The notes beneath the pieces are model-generated. The model saw only the letters and a list, made by a program, of their open reading frames with translations, ran no database searches and was not told where the DNA came from. A program made the position numbers and the translations under genes. From NCBI RefSeq assembly GCF_030658505.1, contig NZ_JAUTXR010000183.1, forward strand, positions 13,696-77,695: DNA of 64,000 nt, read 5' to 3'. Positions within the stretch are counted from its first letter, which is position 1. Every line of letters starts with the position of its first letter. Below, piece after piece: positions 31,501 through 39,019 of this stretch. The DNA comes from Stenotrophomonas raiganjensis (SeqCode). GTDB taxonomy: Bacteria; Pseudomonadota; Gammaproteobacteria; Xanthomonadales; Xanthomonadaceae.

Positions 31501-33090
31501 AGGGTCGAGCGCTACTTCAACGACCCGGCCGGCGACAGGCTGCGCACCGAGGTGAAGCAGGTGCAGGCGCGCAAGGTGGTGGGCGGCGACGATGACGACC
31601 TGACCACCTGGACGCGCGAGGGCACCTACCAGGGCATGCACTACGTGTTTGACCGGGCGGGCGACCTGGTTCGCAAGGGCGTACCGCATGGGGATGCGCC
31701 GGATGACCTGACGCTGATCTGGGATGCCAACCATCGGTTGGCCGAGAGTCGCCGCAACGGGCAGTCAACGTACTACGGCTATGACCCGTTGGGGCGGCGG
31801 GTGTTCAAGCGCAACTCGACGCAGACGACGTGGTTCTTCTGGGATGGAGACGCGTTGCTGGGTGAGGTGCAGCAGGCTAATGACGCCGAAGAGGCGGCGC
31901 CGGTGTGGGTGGGGAATGTGGCGAGCCTGGTGGAGGTGAGGCGCCGGCAGCGGCGGTTGGAAAAGCTGCATGAGCGAGTGCGGGAGTATGTGTACTACCC
32001 AGGGACGTTTGAACCTCTTGCACTTCTTGTGAAGCGAGCCGAGGGATGTGCTGGTGAGCTTCCAATCTCAGCGCGAACTGTGCCAGGTGGTCCAGCAAAA
32101 GTTGAGTCTGCCGACGTCCCCAGAAAAAGAGCGCCATTGATGGGCTCTATTGGAGGTAAGGGGTTTGGGGCGCTGGGCCAATTCGTTCTGGGAGAGCCAA
32201 CAGCTGACTTGGCAGAGATGTCAAAGGAAGGGGGCGCAGAGTACTGTTCATCGCATGTCGCTGATCCGGCCGTAGAAGATCGCTCTGGAGAGCGTCCCGT
32301 CGCTGACGTTGAAGAGCTATCTAAGGAAACTCTGAAAGAAGATTCGACGACGGTAGCACTGCTTTACCAACTCGACCCGAATGGAGCTGCCGTTCGAATT
32401 CTGGACACGAATGGGGGCCTGCACTGGCAAGCGCGATTCACGAGCCTCGGCGCTGCATTTGTCGCCGATAACTGCAAGTTGGAACAATCTCTCCGCCTGC
32501 TCGGGCAGTGCTACGACGAAGAAACCGGTCTTCATTACAACCGTCATCGCTACTACGACACTTGGATTGGCGGCTACATCTCTCAGGATCCAATCGGGTT
32601 GGATTCCGGCGTAGTAAATGTGTACGAGTTTGGTTCAAATGCGCTGTGTTTTGTCGATCCTTTGGGGCTATGGAACAAGCATCGAAAGAATGGCCAGTTT
32701 GCACGAAAGCCTGGTCCGAAGCCAAAGCCGAAGCCGAGTGTTCATGGCAATTCAAAGACGTCAACTAAACCCTCAGTTCTGTATGCGCAGTACGACGAGT
32801 CCGGTGTTTTCCAGAAGTGGGGTATCACTCAAGAAGTGGCCAATCCGAGGGCTCGATACGGGAATTCCATTCCGCGTGACTGGGACGTAATTGAGGTGGC
32901 GCGAGGGACGAGGCAAGACATGCTCAATCTTGAACGCGAGTTGACAAGTGCGCTGCCGGGACCCAGGAACTTTGAGAGCTGGGCTGGTAGCAAGCCCGGT
33001 GCAGCGCTATCCTCGGCGGCGAAGAACGCCTTGACTATGGCGGACGATTTGGCGAAGAGGCTTGCGGCTGCTTCCGGTTGTCGCAGCTAG
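28573..33090 (+). CDS. Rhs polymorphic toxin with PAAR-like N-terminus
   Basis: A GTG start (AAGGAG 5-10 bp upstream) gives 1505 residues. Residues 1-140 are a PAAR-like VgrG-capping domain (PLPTPHIGLVLDPFDYIPF, VNGVHRGTAGTGG). About 215-1150 are Rhs/YD repeats (RYEYDAKGRLLA and variants) forming the toxin cocoon. The conserved core end RYYDTWIGGYISQDPIGLDSG ... DPLGL stops at residue 1366. The last 139 residues are the variable toxin, with YAQYDESGVFQKWGIT, RARYG and LERELTSALPG. This spacing resembles a URI/GIY-YIG-fold nuclease, an inference from motif layout. From about 32.0 kb on the DNA is visibly more AT-rich, as expected of an exchanged tip. Confidence 0.92.
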   Translation: MSIAAKHFDPQLGIDIHMYAVPPCPLPTPHIGLVLDPFDYIPFIGSTIKVNGVHRGTAGTGGLDIHIPLGVWGPPLAAPMGPQFDGEEIFMGSRTVSADGEPFSRLAMPVLDCNLAGMINPFRMKKPKKPLRAMSLPTGLNVAIPTSVTVGGPPTVSWTALAFRAAFAGLGKLRKSAFFRKKMDAFANWRRGKWGHLPSGFLKCKVLRAEPVDIRDGSVVVSHQDFDIPGRLPFAWQRSYGSRRAGEPGQCGAGWQTPADIRLELLDDGSVWLSGPDQVAFFPELPPADGDAGAILDFVDGARLLRRRGQWQVRFKSGLRYVFGGELPAGVSALPNPQSWPIERIEDAHGNHWRFERRDGHLVRIVESGIGDLQGRFIEVEARHGRIDRMALHDPATGLVHPLVSYRYSGEGDLLAAVDALGAPRTFAYEQHRMVRHTDRVGLSFHYAFDAQGRVVHSWGDGGLYDYHFEYDALLRETRVTDSLGHLSVVKFDENQMPLCEIDPLDGVTLFEYDDFGRTVAVTDPEGLRTAFAYDAHGNLVCLTRADGTSIQMEYDLDDHMVSLRTPDGFDWQQAYDGQGLLVSQTDPLGATTRFEYDARGQLESQTNARQAVTRLRYDRHGLVAAVVDALGHESRFEHDPLGNLLRQVDPLGQTSRYEYDAKGRLLATAGPDGNGVRCEYDAEDQLVRYTDEVGAQTRLQYVGIGQIGKRLQADGHSVEYRYDTEEQLIAVINQRGETYQLVRDALGRIVEEVDYWGQSRCYTYDAAGRLTSTVDPLGQRIAFTTDKLGRITRKTLPDVRQPGQQVQEHFVYDVQGQIVELRNPARTVKRRYDPLGQLLEELQDGFRVGYGYDEVGNEVLRETSAGNRVAFGYDLRDQTVSVAINGESPISIERDALGRTTREHLSPHLQRDFTYDSRNLLTSQSVLKDAAPLFETRYDYDRSGNLTRRSDSTQGVDEYRYDAIGRLLQHIDPKGRVERYFNDPAGDRLRTEVKQVQARKVVGGDDDDLTTWTREGTYQGMHYVFDRAGDLVRKGVPHGDAPDDLTLIWDANHRLAESRRNGQSTYYGYDPLGRRVFKRNSTQTTWFFWDGDALLGEVQQANDAEEAAPVWVGNVASLVEVRRRQRRLEKLHERVREYVYYPGTFEPLALLVKRAEGCAGELPISARTVPGGPAKVESADVPRKRAPLMGSIGGKGFGALGQFVLGEPTADLAEMSKEGGAEYCSSHVADPAVEDRSGERPVADVEELSKETLKEDSTTVALLYQLDPNGAAVRILDTNGGLHWQARFTSLGAAFVADNCKLEQSLRLLGQCYDEETGLHYNRHRYYDTWIGGYISQDPIGLDSGVVNVYEFGSNALCFVDPLGLWNKHRKNGQFARKPGPKPKPKPSVHGNSKTSTKPSVLYAQYDESGVFQKWGITQEVANPRARYGNSIPRDWDVIEVARGTRQDMLNLERELTSALPGPRNFESWAGSKPGAALSSAAKNALTMADDLAKRLAAASGCRS

Positions 33091-33105
33091 ACCTATGGAG
33101 GACAG

Positions 33106-33504
33106 ATGGAAGTGACGTTGAGCGGAAGGTTGGGCGGGCCAGAGGTGGGGGTGAAGTATCAACCTGAGATCGTCCAGGCACGCGCTAGATTGAAGTCCGC
33201 GTTCGCAGAGCTGTCTATTGATGGTCTGGAGACGATCGATGTTGAACTGTGGATCAGTGGCAGTTTGACAGAGTATTGCCCGGAAGGGATTTCATCGTCG
33301 GTTAGATTCTCTGCCAAGAAAAAGAGTGTTCTGCTTGCTGTCTGCGTTGGAAAGGACGAGGCAACGTCCGTCGATGATGATTGTGCTGCATCGGCAATTG
33401 GAGGTTGGCTGACGCGCGGTTTCGAAAGTGCAAAGCTGCCGCGCAGTGCCGGTAAGATTGATTTCTCGGGCGTTGCTGGCGCCGTGAATCTCTGTTTCGC
33501 TTGA
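33106..33504 (+). CDS. Candidate immunity protein for the Rhs toxin
   Basis: A 132-residue protein starting 15 bp after the rhs stop with a good ribosome site (GGAGGA). Slightly acidic, no signal peptide or membrane helix, so cytoplasmic. No family recognised. The position directly behind a variable toxin tip and the AT-rich composition shared with that tip make it the first choice for the cognate immunity protein. Confidence 0.7.
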   Translation: MEVTLSGRLGGPEVGVKYQPEIVQARARLKSAFAELSIDGLETIDVELWISGSLTEYCPEGISSSVRFSAKKKSVLLAVCVGKDEATSVDDDCAASAIGGWLTRGFESAKLPRSAGKIDFSGVAGAVNLCFA

Positions 33505-33521
33505 TTGGTCCGGGAGGCCTG

Positions 33522-33992
33522 GTGTGTCCTGATTGGGGTTCCTGTTTTGAGCGCCTCGATGAGATGATCGCTCGATCAGCGCGGGTAAGGGTGTTTCCTG
33601 GTCGTGCTGCTTCTCCGGAGCTTGTGGAGAATGCAGAGAAGGAGCTTGGGTTGGCTCTGCCAGTTTCCTACAAGGCTTGGCTTGGTGAGTTTGGCAACCT
33701 TTTTGTAGGTCCAGATCCCGTTTTCGGCCTCGCAGATGCGGAGATCCGTGACGTGGCTGATGACGACCTTGTCTACAACGCTCGCTTGGTCGAGGAGAAC
33801 GGCTTTCCTCCAGAAGGCCTGATTCCGATTTTCGTTCCAGACTCGGACGAAGCCTTCTACTTCGATACACGTGGAGGATTGAAAGGCGGGGAGTATCCAG
33901 TTCTGCGGTACGACTACAATACCGGGGAGTTCGAATTCTCTTCGCCATCATTCTTTGATTTCCTGATGGGCCTCGTTCGTCGCTCAGGTTAA
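33522..33992 (+). CDS. SMI1/KNR4 (SUKH)-family protein, candidate immunity protein
   Basis: A GTG at 33522 preceded by GGGAGG gives 156 residues; a TTG at 33501, overlapping the previous stop, is the alternative. The segment ASPELVENAEKELGLALPVSYKAWLGEFGN followed by LIPIFVPDSDEAFYFDTRG is the SMI1/KNR4 pattern, a superfamily used as immunity proteins against many nuclease toxins. It could protect against the adjacent Rhs tip, possibly in place of the 132-aa protein, or be left from an earlier tip. Confidence 0.8.
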   Translation: MCPDWGSCFERLDEMIARSARVRVFPGRAASPELVENAEKELGLALPVSYKAWLGEFGNLFVGPDPVFGLADAEIRDVADDDLVYNARLVEENGFPPEGLIPIFVPDSDEAFYFDTRGGLKGGEYPVLRYDYNTGEFEFSSPSFFDFLMGLVRRSG

Positions 33993-34188
33993 AGACGTTC
34001 TTGCCTTCTGGTTCCTGGCCTTGCCCTGCCTGCTATGGTGTGGCTGTAGCGCTGTGCTCATACGCCCTGGGTGGCGTGGTCGCTCGGTTGGCGACCTCTC
34101 GCGTTGCGCAATCCGGTGCTGACGTTGAAGCGCCGCTGCAAGCGTGCATTAATTTATTTCATGTGCAGTGCCTTCATTGGTCTCTGTG
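33993..34188. other. Gap with a short rhs-core scrap
   Basis: No convincing gene. Bases 34105-34135 match 31037-31067 of the intact rhs core at 27 of 31 positions, including TGCGCAATCCGG and TGAAGCGCCG at the same 9-nt spacing. This looks like a remnant of an earlier, displaced rhs end. Confidence 0.55.
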
Positions 34189-34265
34189 GTGGTCCTGGAT
34201 GTGCGAAATATTGATGATCAAGAATTCAAGATGGCGTTGATTGCGGTGGTAGCGTCTTCGAGGCG

Positions 34266-34898
34266 GTGCGGATAGCAAACAGTAGTTTTGACAATTGCGG
34301 AATGTCGTTGTCCAAGCGCCCTTCAAGGATGAGTTCCGTCCGCGATGTCAGAGTCTCGAACTGCAAGGTGATCAACTCTGAGATCGGGCCGACAGTGTTC
34401 GAGGATGTCCAGGTCGAAGGGTTGGATGTGAATCCAATTCTCCTGCTCTGGTCCTGCTTCTATAGGAGGGTGTGCCTTGTCGGGAAGATTGGGAAGATCA
34501 GAGTCAATATCGAGCCCTCCGCGTTCTGCACGGATTCCGGAGTTCTCGCGGAATTTGCGGAACGGCGCGCGGCGTTCTATTCAAGCGTAGACTGGGCTCT
34601 GGACATCAGTCGGGCGAGGTTTGTCGACTTCGCCTGCAAAGCTGTTCCTCTCGCTTTGATCCGGAGAGATCCGGAGACTCAGGTGATAGTCCGGAAGCAG
34701 GACTTCTCTGGGGTCGATATGCTGGGAACTCAGTTCGCAAGTGCGTTCCCTGAGACGCACACGAGACTAGGCATCTTCGGTGAGTCGATTGCTGAGGAGG
34801 CGTTGCTTGTGGTGCCTTTGGCCGCACCAAGGAAGCGACGTGAAGACTGGGCAGGTGGGATCGCAGAGTTGAGGCGTTTGGGGATTGTCTCGGGTTAG
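34266..34898 (+). CDS. Orphan immunity-like protein, possibly 5'-frameshifted
   Basis: The open frame from a GTG gives 210 residues with early pentapeptide-like phrases (SSFDNCGMSL, VSNCKVINSEIGPTVFEDVQVEG). I recall similar short repeats in uncharacterised proteins encoded near Rhs toxins; the family is not certain. The same frame continues upstream without a good start (DGVDCGGSVFEAVRIAN). A second frame just before it reads VVLDVRNIDDQEFK from GTG 34189 and would join smoothly if one base were missing near 34227. So this may be a frameshifted gene. AT-rich like the toxin tip. Confidence 0.5.
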   Translation: MRIANSSFDNCGMSLSKRPSRMSSVRDVRVSNCKVINSEIGPTVFEDVQVEGLDVNPILLLWSCFYRRVCLVGKIGKIRVNIEPSAFCTDSGVLAEFAERRAAFYSSVDWALDISRARFVDFACKAVPLALIRRDPETQVIVRKQDFSGVDMLGTQFASAFPETHTRLGIFGESIAEEALLVVPLAAPRKRREDWAGGIAELRRLGIVSG

Positions 34899-35042
34899 GC
34901 GAGTTTCCGCTCATGCTCGGCTCTCTTCCCATTGGATTGTAGAGAGTCTTGGGTGAGGGCCTGTTTCGACGGCATCGCCCCATCCAACCCCATTTGCCCC
35001 AGCCACGCGTTGAACCGTCCAACCTCCCGCTGGAGCAGTCCC

Positions 35043-37967
35043 ATGCCCCTCGTCCACCGCGTGATTCCATCCGTACTGGCCCTGCTGCTCTGCGCTGTCG
35101 CTGGGGTTGCCCAGGCGCAGTCCACCAAGGCCGTCCGGCCCGTCCGGTCTGTGCCGCTATTGCAGGTTGCCGGCGCCGAGCAGCCCATCGCGTTGCGCCA
35201 GGCCCGCATCGAAGGTGACATCCAGGCCGGCATCGCCCAGACCCGCATCACCCTGGAGTTCCACAACCCGAACCGGCGCGTGCTGGAGGGAGAGTTGCAG
35301 TTCCCATTGGCCGAGGGCCAGCAGATCACCGGGTTCGCCCTGGATATCGGCGGCGAACTGCGCGAGGCGGTGCCGGTGCCCAAGGACCGCGGCCGCCAGG
35401 TCTTCGAGGAGATCGCCCGCCGTGGCGTCGACCCCGGCCTGCTGGAGCAGACGGCGGGCAACCAGTTCCGCCTGCGCATCTACCCGCTGCCGGCCGGTGG
35501 CAGTCGCCGCGTGCAGCTGGTGCTGCGCGAGCCGCTGGCCTTCTCCAGCCGGGGCTGGCGGTGGACATTGCCGTTGCAGTTCGCAGCAGGTGCTGCCTCC
35601 GTTGACGTCAAGGTGCAGGCGCCCGGGGCGATGACCGTGGGTACCGCACCGTTCCAGATCACGGCGGGCCAGCTGCAATGGCAGGGTCGCGGCGCGCAGC
35701 TGCCGGCACAGCTGCAATGGACCCTGCCGGCCGAACGCAAGCCGCTGGTGCAGGTGGCGCCGTGGCAGGACGGCCACTATCTGCTGGCGCAGCTGCCGGT
35801 GCCGATCAGTAGCGCTCCCCGCATGCTGCCGAGCGAGGTCGGCCTCCTGTGGGACGGTTCGGGTTCGTCCGGCCAGCGCGATCGCGCTCGCGAGTTTGCC
35901 CTGCTGGACCGCTACTTCGCTGCAATGGGCAATGGCACGGTCGCGCTGACCGTGCTGCGCGATCGCGCCGAGCCGGTCCGCAGATTCCGCATCCGCGGTG
36001 GCAACTGGAGCGAGCTGCGCGCCGCTTTGCAGGCGGTGCGCCCGGACGGTGCCAGTGCGCTGGCGCAGTGGCAACCGCAGCCGAGCGTGAAGGAGTACCT
36101 GCTGGTCAGCGACGGCCTGCTGACCTACGGGCCGGAACAGTTGCCAGCGATGGCGCCGGATCAGCGCCTGTTTGCAGTCAGCGGCGCCGGTGCCCGCACC
36201 GACAGCACGCGCCTGCGCAGCTGGAGTGAAGCCCGCGGTGGCCGCTTCGTCGCCCTGGAAGCCGACGTCGATACCGCCGCGCGTGCACTCCTGTCTTCGC
36301 CGCTGGATGTGCAGGTCGACGCCGGGCGTGGCGTGCAGGACGTGGTGATTGACCGCCGCAGTGAAGCCGAAGGCTGGCTGTGGCTGCACGCGCGGCTGGC
36401 GGCGGAGGGTGTGCCAATGCGGGTGCGCGTTGGCGGTGGTGAGTGGCTGGCGCTGCCGGCCACGGAGAAGAGCGACGACGGTGAACTGCTCGCCGGCTTG
36501 TGGGCGCAGGCGCGCCTGCAGCAGCTGGGGGCCGACCGTCGTGGCAACCGCGAGGCAATGCAGCGCCTGTCGCAGCAGTTCGGCCTGGTCGGGCCGGACA
36601 CCTCGCTGATCGTGCTGGAAACGCTGGAGGACTACCTGCGCTACGCGATTCGCCCGGCGGGCAAACTGCGCGCCGAGTACGACGCCCGCTTCGCGCGCCA
36701 GGTGAGCGACCGCGCCGCAGCTGATCGCCTGCGTCTGGACGAGGTTGCCGCACGCTGGAAGGAGCGCCAGCAGTGGTGGAGCCGCCGCTGGCCGAAGGGC
36801 GCACTGCCGCAATTGAAGGGCCGGGCCCTGGAAGTCGCAGCCGCAGACGCTGCGATGGAATCGGCGCCGGTGGCGATGTTGGCCGCGCCGGCACCGGCGG
36901 CGCCTCCCGCGCCTGCACCGATGGCCGCCGCAGCCGAGCAGCGCATGCAGGCCGGCAGCCCGCGCGCGCGTCGCTCGGTGTCTGCAGCGAACAAGGCGCT
37001 GGATTCGATCGAGGTGGCGGGCGGCGTTGCCGGACCCTCGGCAGCCGCCAACAATGGCCAGCTCGGTATCCAGCTGGCGGCATGGCAGCCTGACTCGGCC
37101 ATTGCCCGGCGCCTGCGCCAGGGCCCGCCGTCGCAGCTCTACGACCGCTACCTGGCCGAACGCGAGGCACATGCCGACAGCAGTGGGTTCTTCCTCGACG
37201 TGGCCGACCTGCTGCTGGAGCAGGGCCAGCGCGAGCTGGCGCTGCGTGTGCTGTCGAACCTGGCCGAGATGGACCTGGACAACCGCCACCTGCTGCGCGT
37301 GCTCGGCTACCGGCTGATGCAGGCCGATGCCCCGGCGCTGGCGGTGCCGGTGTTCGAGCAGGTGCTGGCAATGGGCCAGGAAGAGCCTCAGAGCTTCCGT
37401 GACCTCGGCCTGGCGTTGGCCGCCGCCGGAAAGCCGCAGCAGGCGCTGGCGCCGCTGTACCAGGTGGTGGTGCGGCCGTGGGACAGCCGATTCGATGGCA
37501 TCGCGCTGATCGCGCTGGATGAGCTGACCAATCTGGTTGCACGCAGCACGCCCAGGCTCGACACCCGCAGCATCGACCCGCGCCTGCTGCAGGCGATGCC
37601 GCTGGACCTGCGCGTGGTGCTGTCCTGGGATGCCGACAACAGCGACATGGACCTGTGGGTGACCGATCCGAACGGCGAGCGTGCGTACTACGGCAACCGC
37701 CTGACCTACCAGGGTGGGCAGATGTCGCAGGACTTCACCGGCGGCTATGGGCCCGAGCAGTTCTCGCTGCGCAACGCCAAGCCGGGCAAGTACAAGGTGG
37801 AAGCAAACTACTTCGGCAGCCGCCAGCAGCTGGTGACCGGCGCGACCACGCTGATGCTGCGGCTGACCACCCAGTGGGGCACGCCGAAGCAGAAGGACCA
37901 GATGGTGACGATGCGGCTGAAGGACCGCGCCGAGACCGTGCTGGTGGGCGAGTTCGAGGTGAAGTAG
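35043..37967 (+). CDS. VIT-domain protein with TPR-like and DUF2135 C-terminal domains
   Basis: The ATG at 35043 starts a signal peptide (VIPSVLALLLCAVAGVAQAQ); 974 residues. The N-terminal VIT domain (QARIEGDIQAGIAQTRITLEF, EGELQFPLAEGQQITGFALDIGG) is followed by a degenerate VWA-like region (LLWDGSGSSGQRDRAREF), an Ala/Pro-rich linker, helical repeats (residues ~710-850), and a DUF2135 domain (LSWDADNSDMDLWVTDPNGE ... ANYFGSRQQ). This architecture occurs in secreted or periplasmic proteins of unknown function. No MIDAS DxSxS is exact, so metal binding is doubtful. Confidence 0.85.
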   Translation: MPLVHRVIPSVLALLLCAVAGVAQAQSTKAVRPVRSVPLLQVAGAEQPIALRQARIEGDIQAGIAQTRITLEFHNPNRRVLEGELQFPLAEGQQITGFALDIGGELREAVPVPKDRGRQVFEEIARRGVDPGLLEQTAGNQFRLRIYPLPAGGSRRVQLVLREPLAFSSRGWRWTLPLQFAAGAASVDVKVQAPGAMTVGTAPFQITAGQLQWQGRGAQLPAQLQWTLPAERKPLVQVAPWQDGHYLLAQLPVPISSAPRMLPSEVGLLWDGSGSSGQRDRAREFALLDRYFAAMGNGTVALTVLRDRAEPVRRFRIRGGNWSELRAALQAVRPDGASALAQWQPQPSVKEYLLVSDGLLTYGPEQLPAMAPDQRLFAVSGAGARTDSTRLRSWSEARGGRFVALEADVDTAARALLSSPLDVQVDAGRGVQDVVIDRRSEAEGWLWLHARLAAEGVPMRVRVGGGEWLALPATEKSDDGELLAGLWAQARLQQLGADRRGNREAMQRLSQQFGLVGPDTSLIVLETLEDYLRYAIRPAGKLRAEYDARFARQVSDRAAADRLRLDEVAARWKERQQWWSRRWPKGALPQLKGRALEVAAADAAMESAPVAMLAAPAPAAPPAPAPMAAAAEQRMQAGSPRARRSVSAANKALDSIEVAGGVAGPSAAANNGQLGIQLAAWQPDSAIARRLRQGPPSQLYDRYLAEREAHADSSGFFLDVADLLLEQGQRELALRVLSNLAEMDLDNRHLLRVLGYRLMQADAPALAVPVFEQVLAMGQEEPQSFRDLGLALAAAGKPQQALAPLYQVVVRPWDSRFDGIALIALDELTNLVARSTPRLDTRSIDPRLLQAMPLDLRVVLSWDADNSDMDLWVTDPNGERAYYGNRLTYQGGQMSQDFTGGYGPEQFSLRNAKPGKYKVEANYFGSRQQLVTGATTLMLRLTTQWGTPKQKDQMVTMRLKDRAETVLVGEFEVK

Positions 37968-38023
37968 CGCCGCGCCATGCGTGACTGTCTCACGGCACCG
38001 TTGGATCCGCGCATGGCGTGGAC

Positions 38024-39010
38024 CTAACGGATGCCGCTCGGCTTCGGGAAGCGTTGCCGCGGAATCCACCGCGCCAGCGCCACGCCGCCACCGAGGATCA
38101 GCAGCGTGCCGACGGTATGCCACAGCAACGCGGTGATCGCTGTATCTGGCAACGGAATCCTCTGCGCCAGCCAATCGACGAGCGGCCGCGCCAGCAGGTA
38201 GACCACCACAACGCCCAGTACCCGAAACACCCGCTGCACGATGCCCTGTGGGTCGGCCGGCCAGCCGACCCACTGCAGCCACGCCACCAGCAGTGCGAGT
38301 GCGAGCAGGCGTGCGGCTTCGCCCAGCGGCACGAGCGGTGTCCACAGCGAGGCCCAGGCCAGCGCCACGGCCAGGCCCAGCAGGGTGGGCAGCTGCCAAC
38401 GTCGCGCCGCGCGCAGCTCCGGCATCAGCAGCCACGCCAGCACGGCTACAGCGATGCCGATCAGCCAGCCGGCCAGTACGTCGGCGAGGAAATGCCGGCC
38501 CAGGTACATCCGTGACAGCGCCATCAGCAGTGGCCAGCCCGGCACCAGGACCCAGCGCAGCCAGCAGCGGCGGATGCCGAAGGCCAGCAACAGGCCGACG
38601 CAGGCGGCGGTGGCCACACCGACATGGCCACTGTTGAAGCCGTAGTCGGCGTCGGGCTGTGCCCGCAGCATTGCGGTGGCCTGCGCGTCCGGCAGTGCCC
38701 AGAAGGTGTGGCCTCCGCCATCCACCACGAACGGATGCGACGGCTCGCCCTTGTCCAGCACTGCTGCATCCACATCGGTGGGGCGGGGCAGTGCGGCACC
38801 CTGCTTGATCGCGTGGGTGGCGCAGGCCATCAGCAGCACCGCCAGCATCACGCACAGGCCGGCGCGCAGGCGTGCTCCGAAGGCGCACACCAGGATCAGC
38901 GCGGTATAGGCCATTTCGTAACCGAGCAGGCTGATGAACTGCATCAGCGACAGCATCCAGCCGCTGTCGAAGGTCTGCTGCAACCACAGGTGCCAATGTG
39001 TCTGGAACAT
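38024..39010 (-). CDS. PAP2-family membrane phosphatase
   Basis: 328 residues with several membrane helices. The three PAP2 signatures are visible: KQGAALPRP, NSGHVG (Pro to Asn in the usual PSGH) and SRMYLGRHFLADVLAG. These enzymes dephosphorylate lipid substrates such as undecaprenyl pyrophosphate or phosphatidylglycerol phosphate at the outer face of the inner membrane. Follows the acyltransferase gene by 9 bp on the same strand, so both may modify an envelope lipid or glycan. Confidence 0.88.
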   Translation of the reverse strand: MFQTHWHLWLQQTFDSGWMLSLMQFISLLGYEMAYTALILVCAFGARLRAGLCVMLAVLLMACATHAIKQGAALPRPTDVDAAVLDKGEPSHPFVVDGGGHTFWALPDAQATAMLRAQPDADYGFNSGHVGVATAACVGLLLAFGIRRCWLRWVLVPGWPLLMALSRMYLGRHFLADVLAGWLIGIAVAVLAWLLMPELRAARRWQLPTLLGLAVALAWASLWTPLVPLGEAARLLALALLVAWLQWVGWPADPQGIVQRVFRVLGVVVVYLLARPLVDWLAQRIPLPDTAITALLWHTVGTLLILGGGVALARWIPRQRFPKPSGIR

Positions 39011-39019
39011 CCGTTGTCC

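Noticed and set aside
34001..34240. 79-codon open frame between the SMI1 gene and the orphan immunity-like gene
   Set aside because: No family pattern, poor start context; the interval is better explained as a gap with an rhs scrap.
34902..34926. Degenerate SMAG unit (CCGCTCATGCTCGGCTCT) before the VIT-domain gene
   Set aside because: Only one arm is recognisable and no GTAG head is present.
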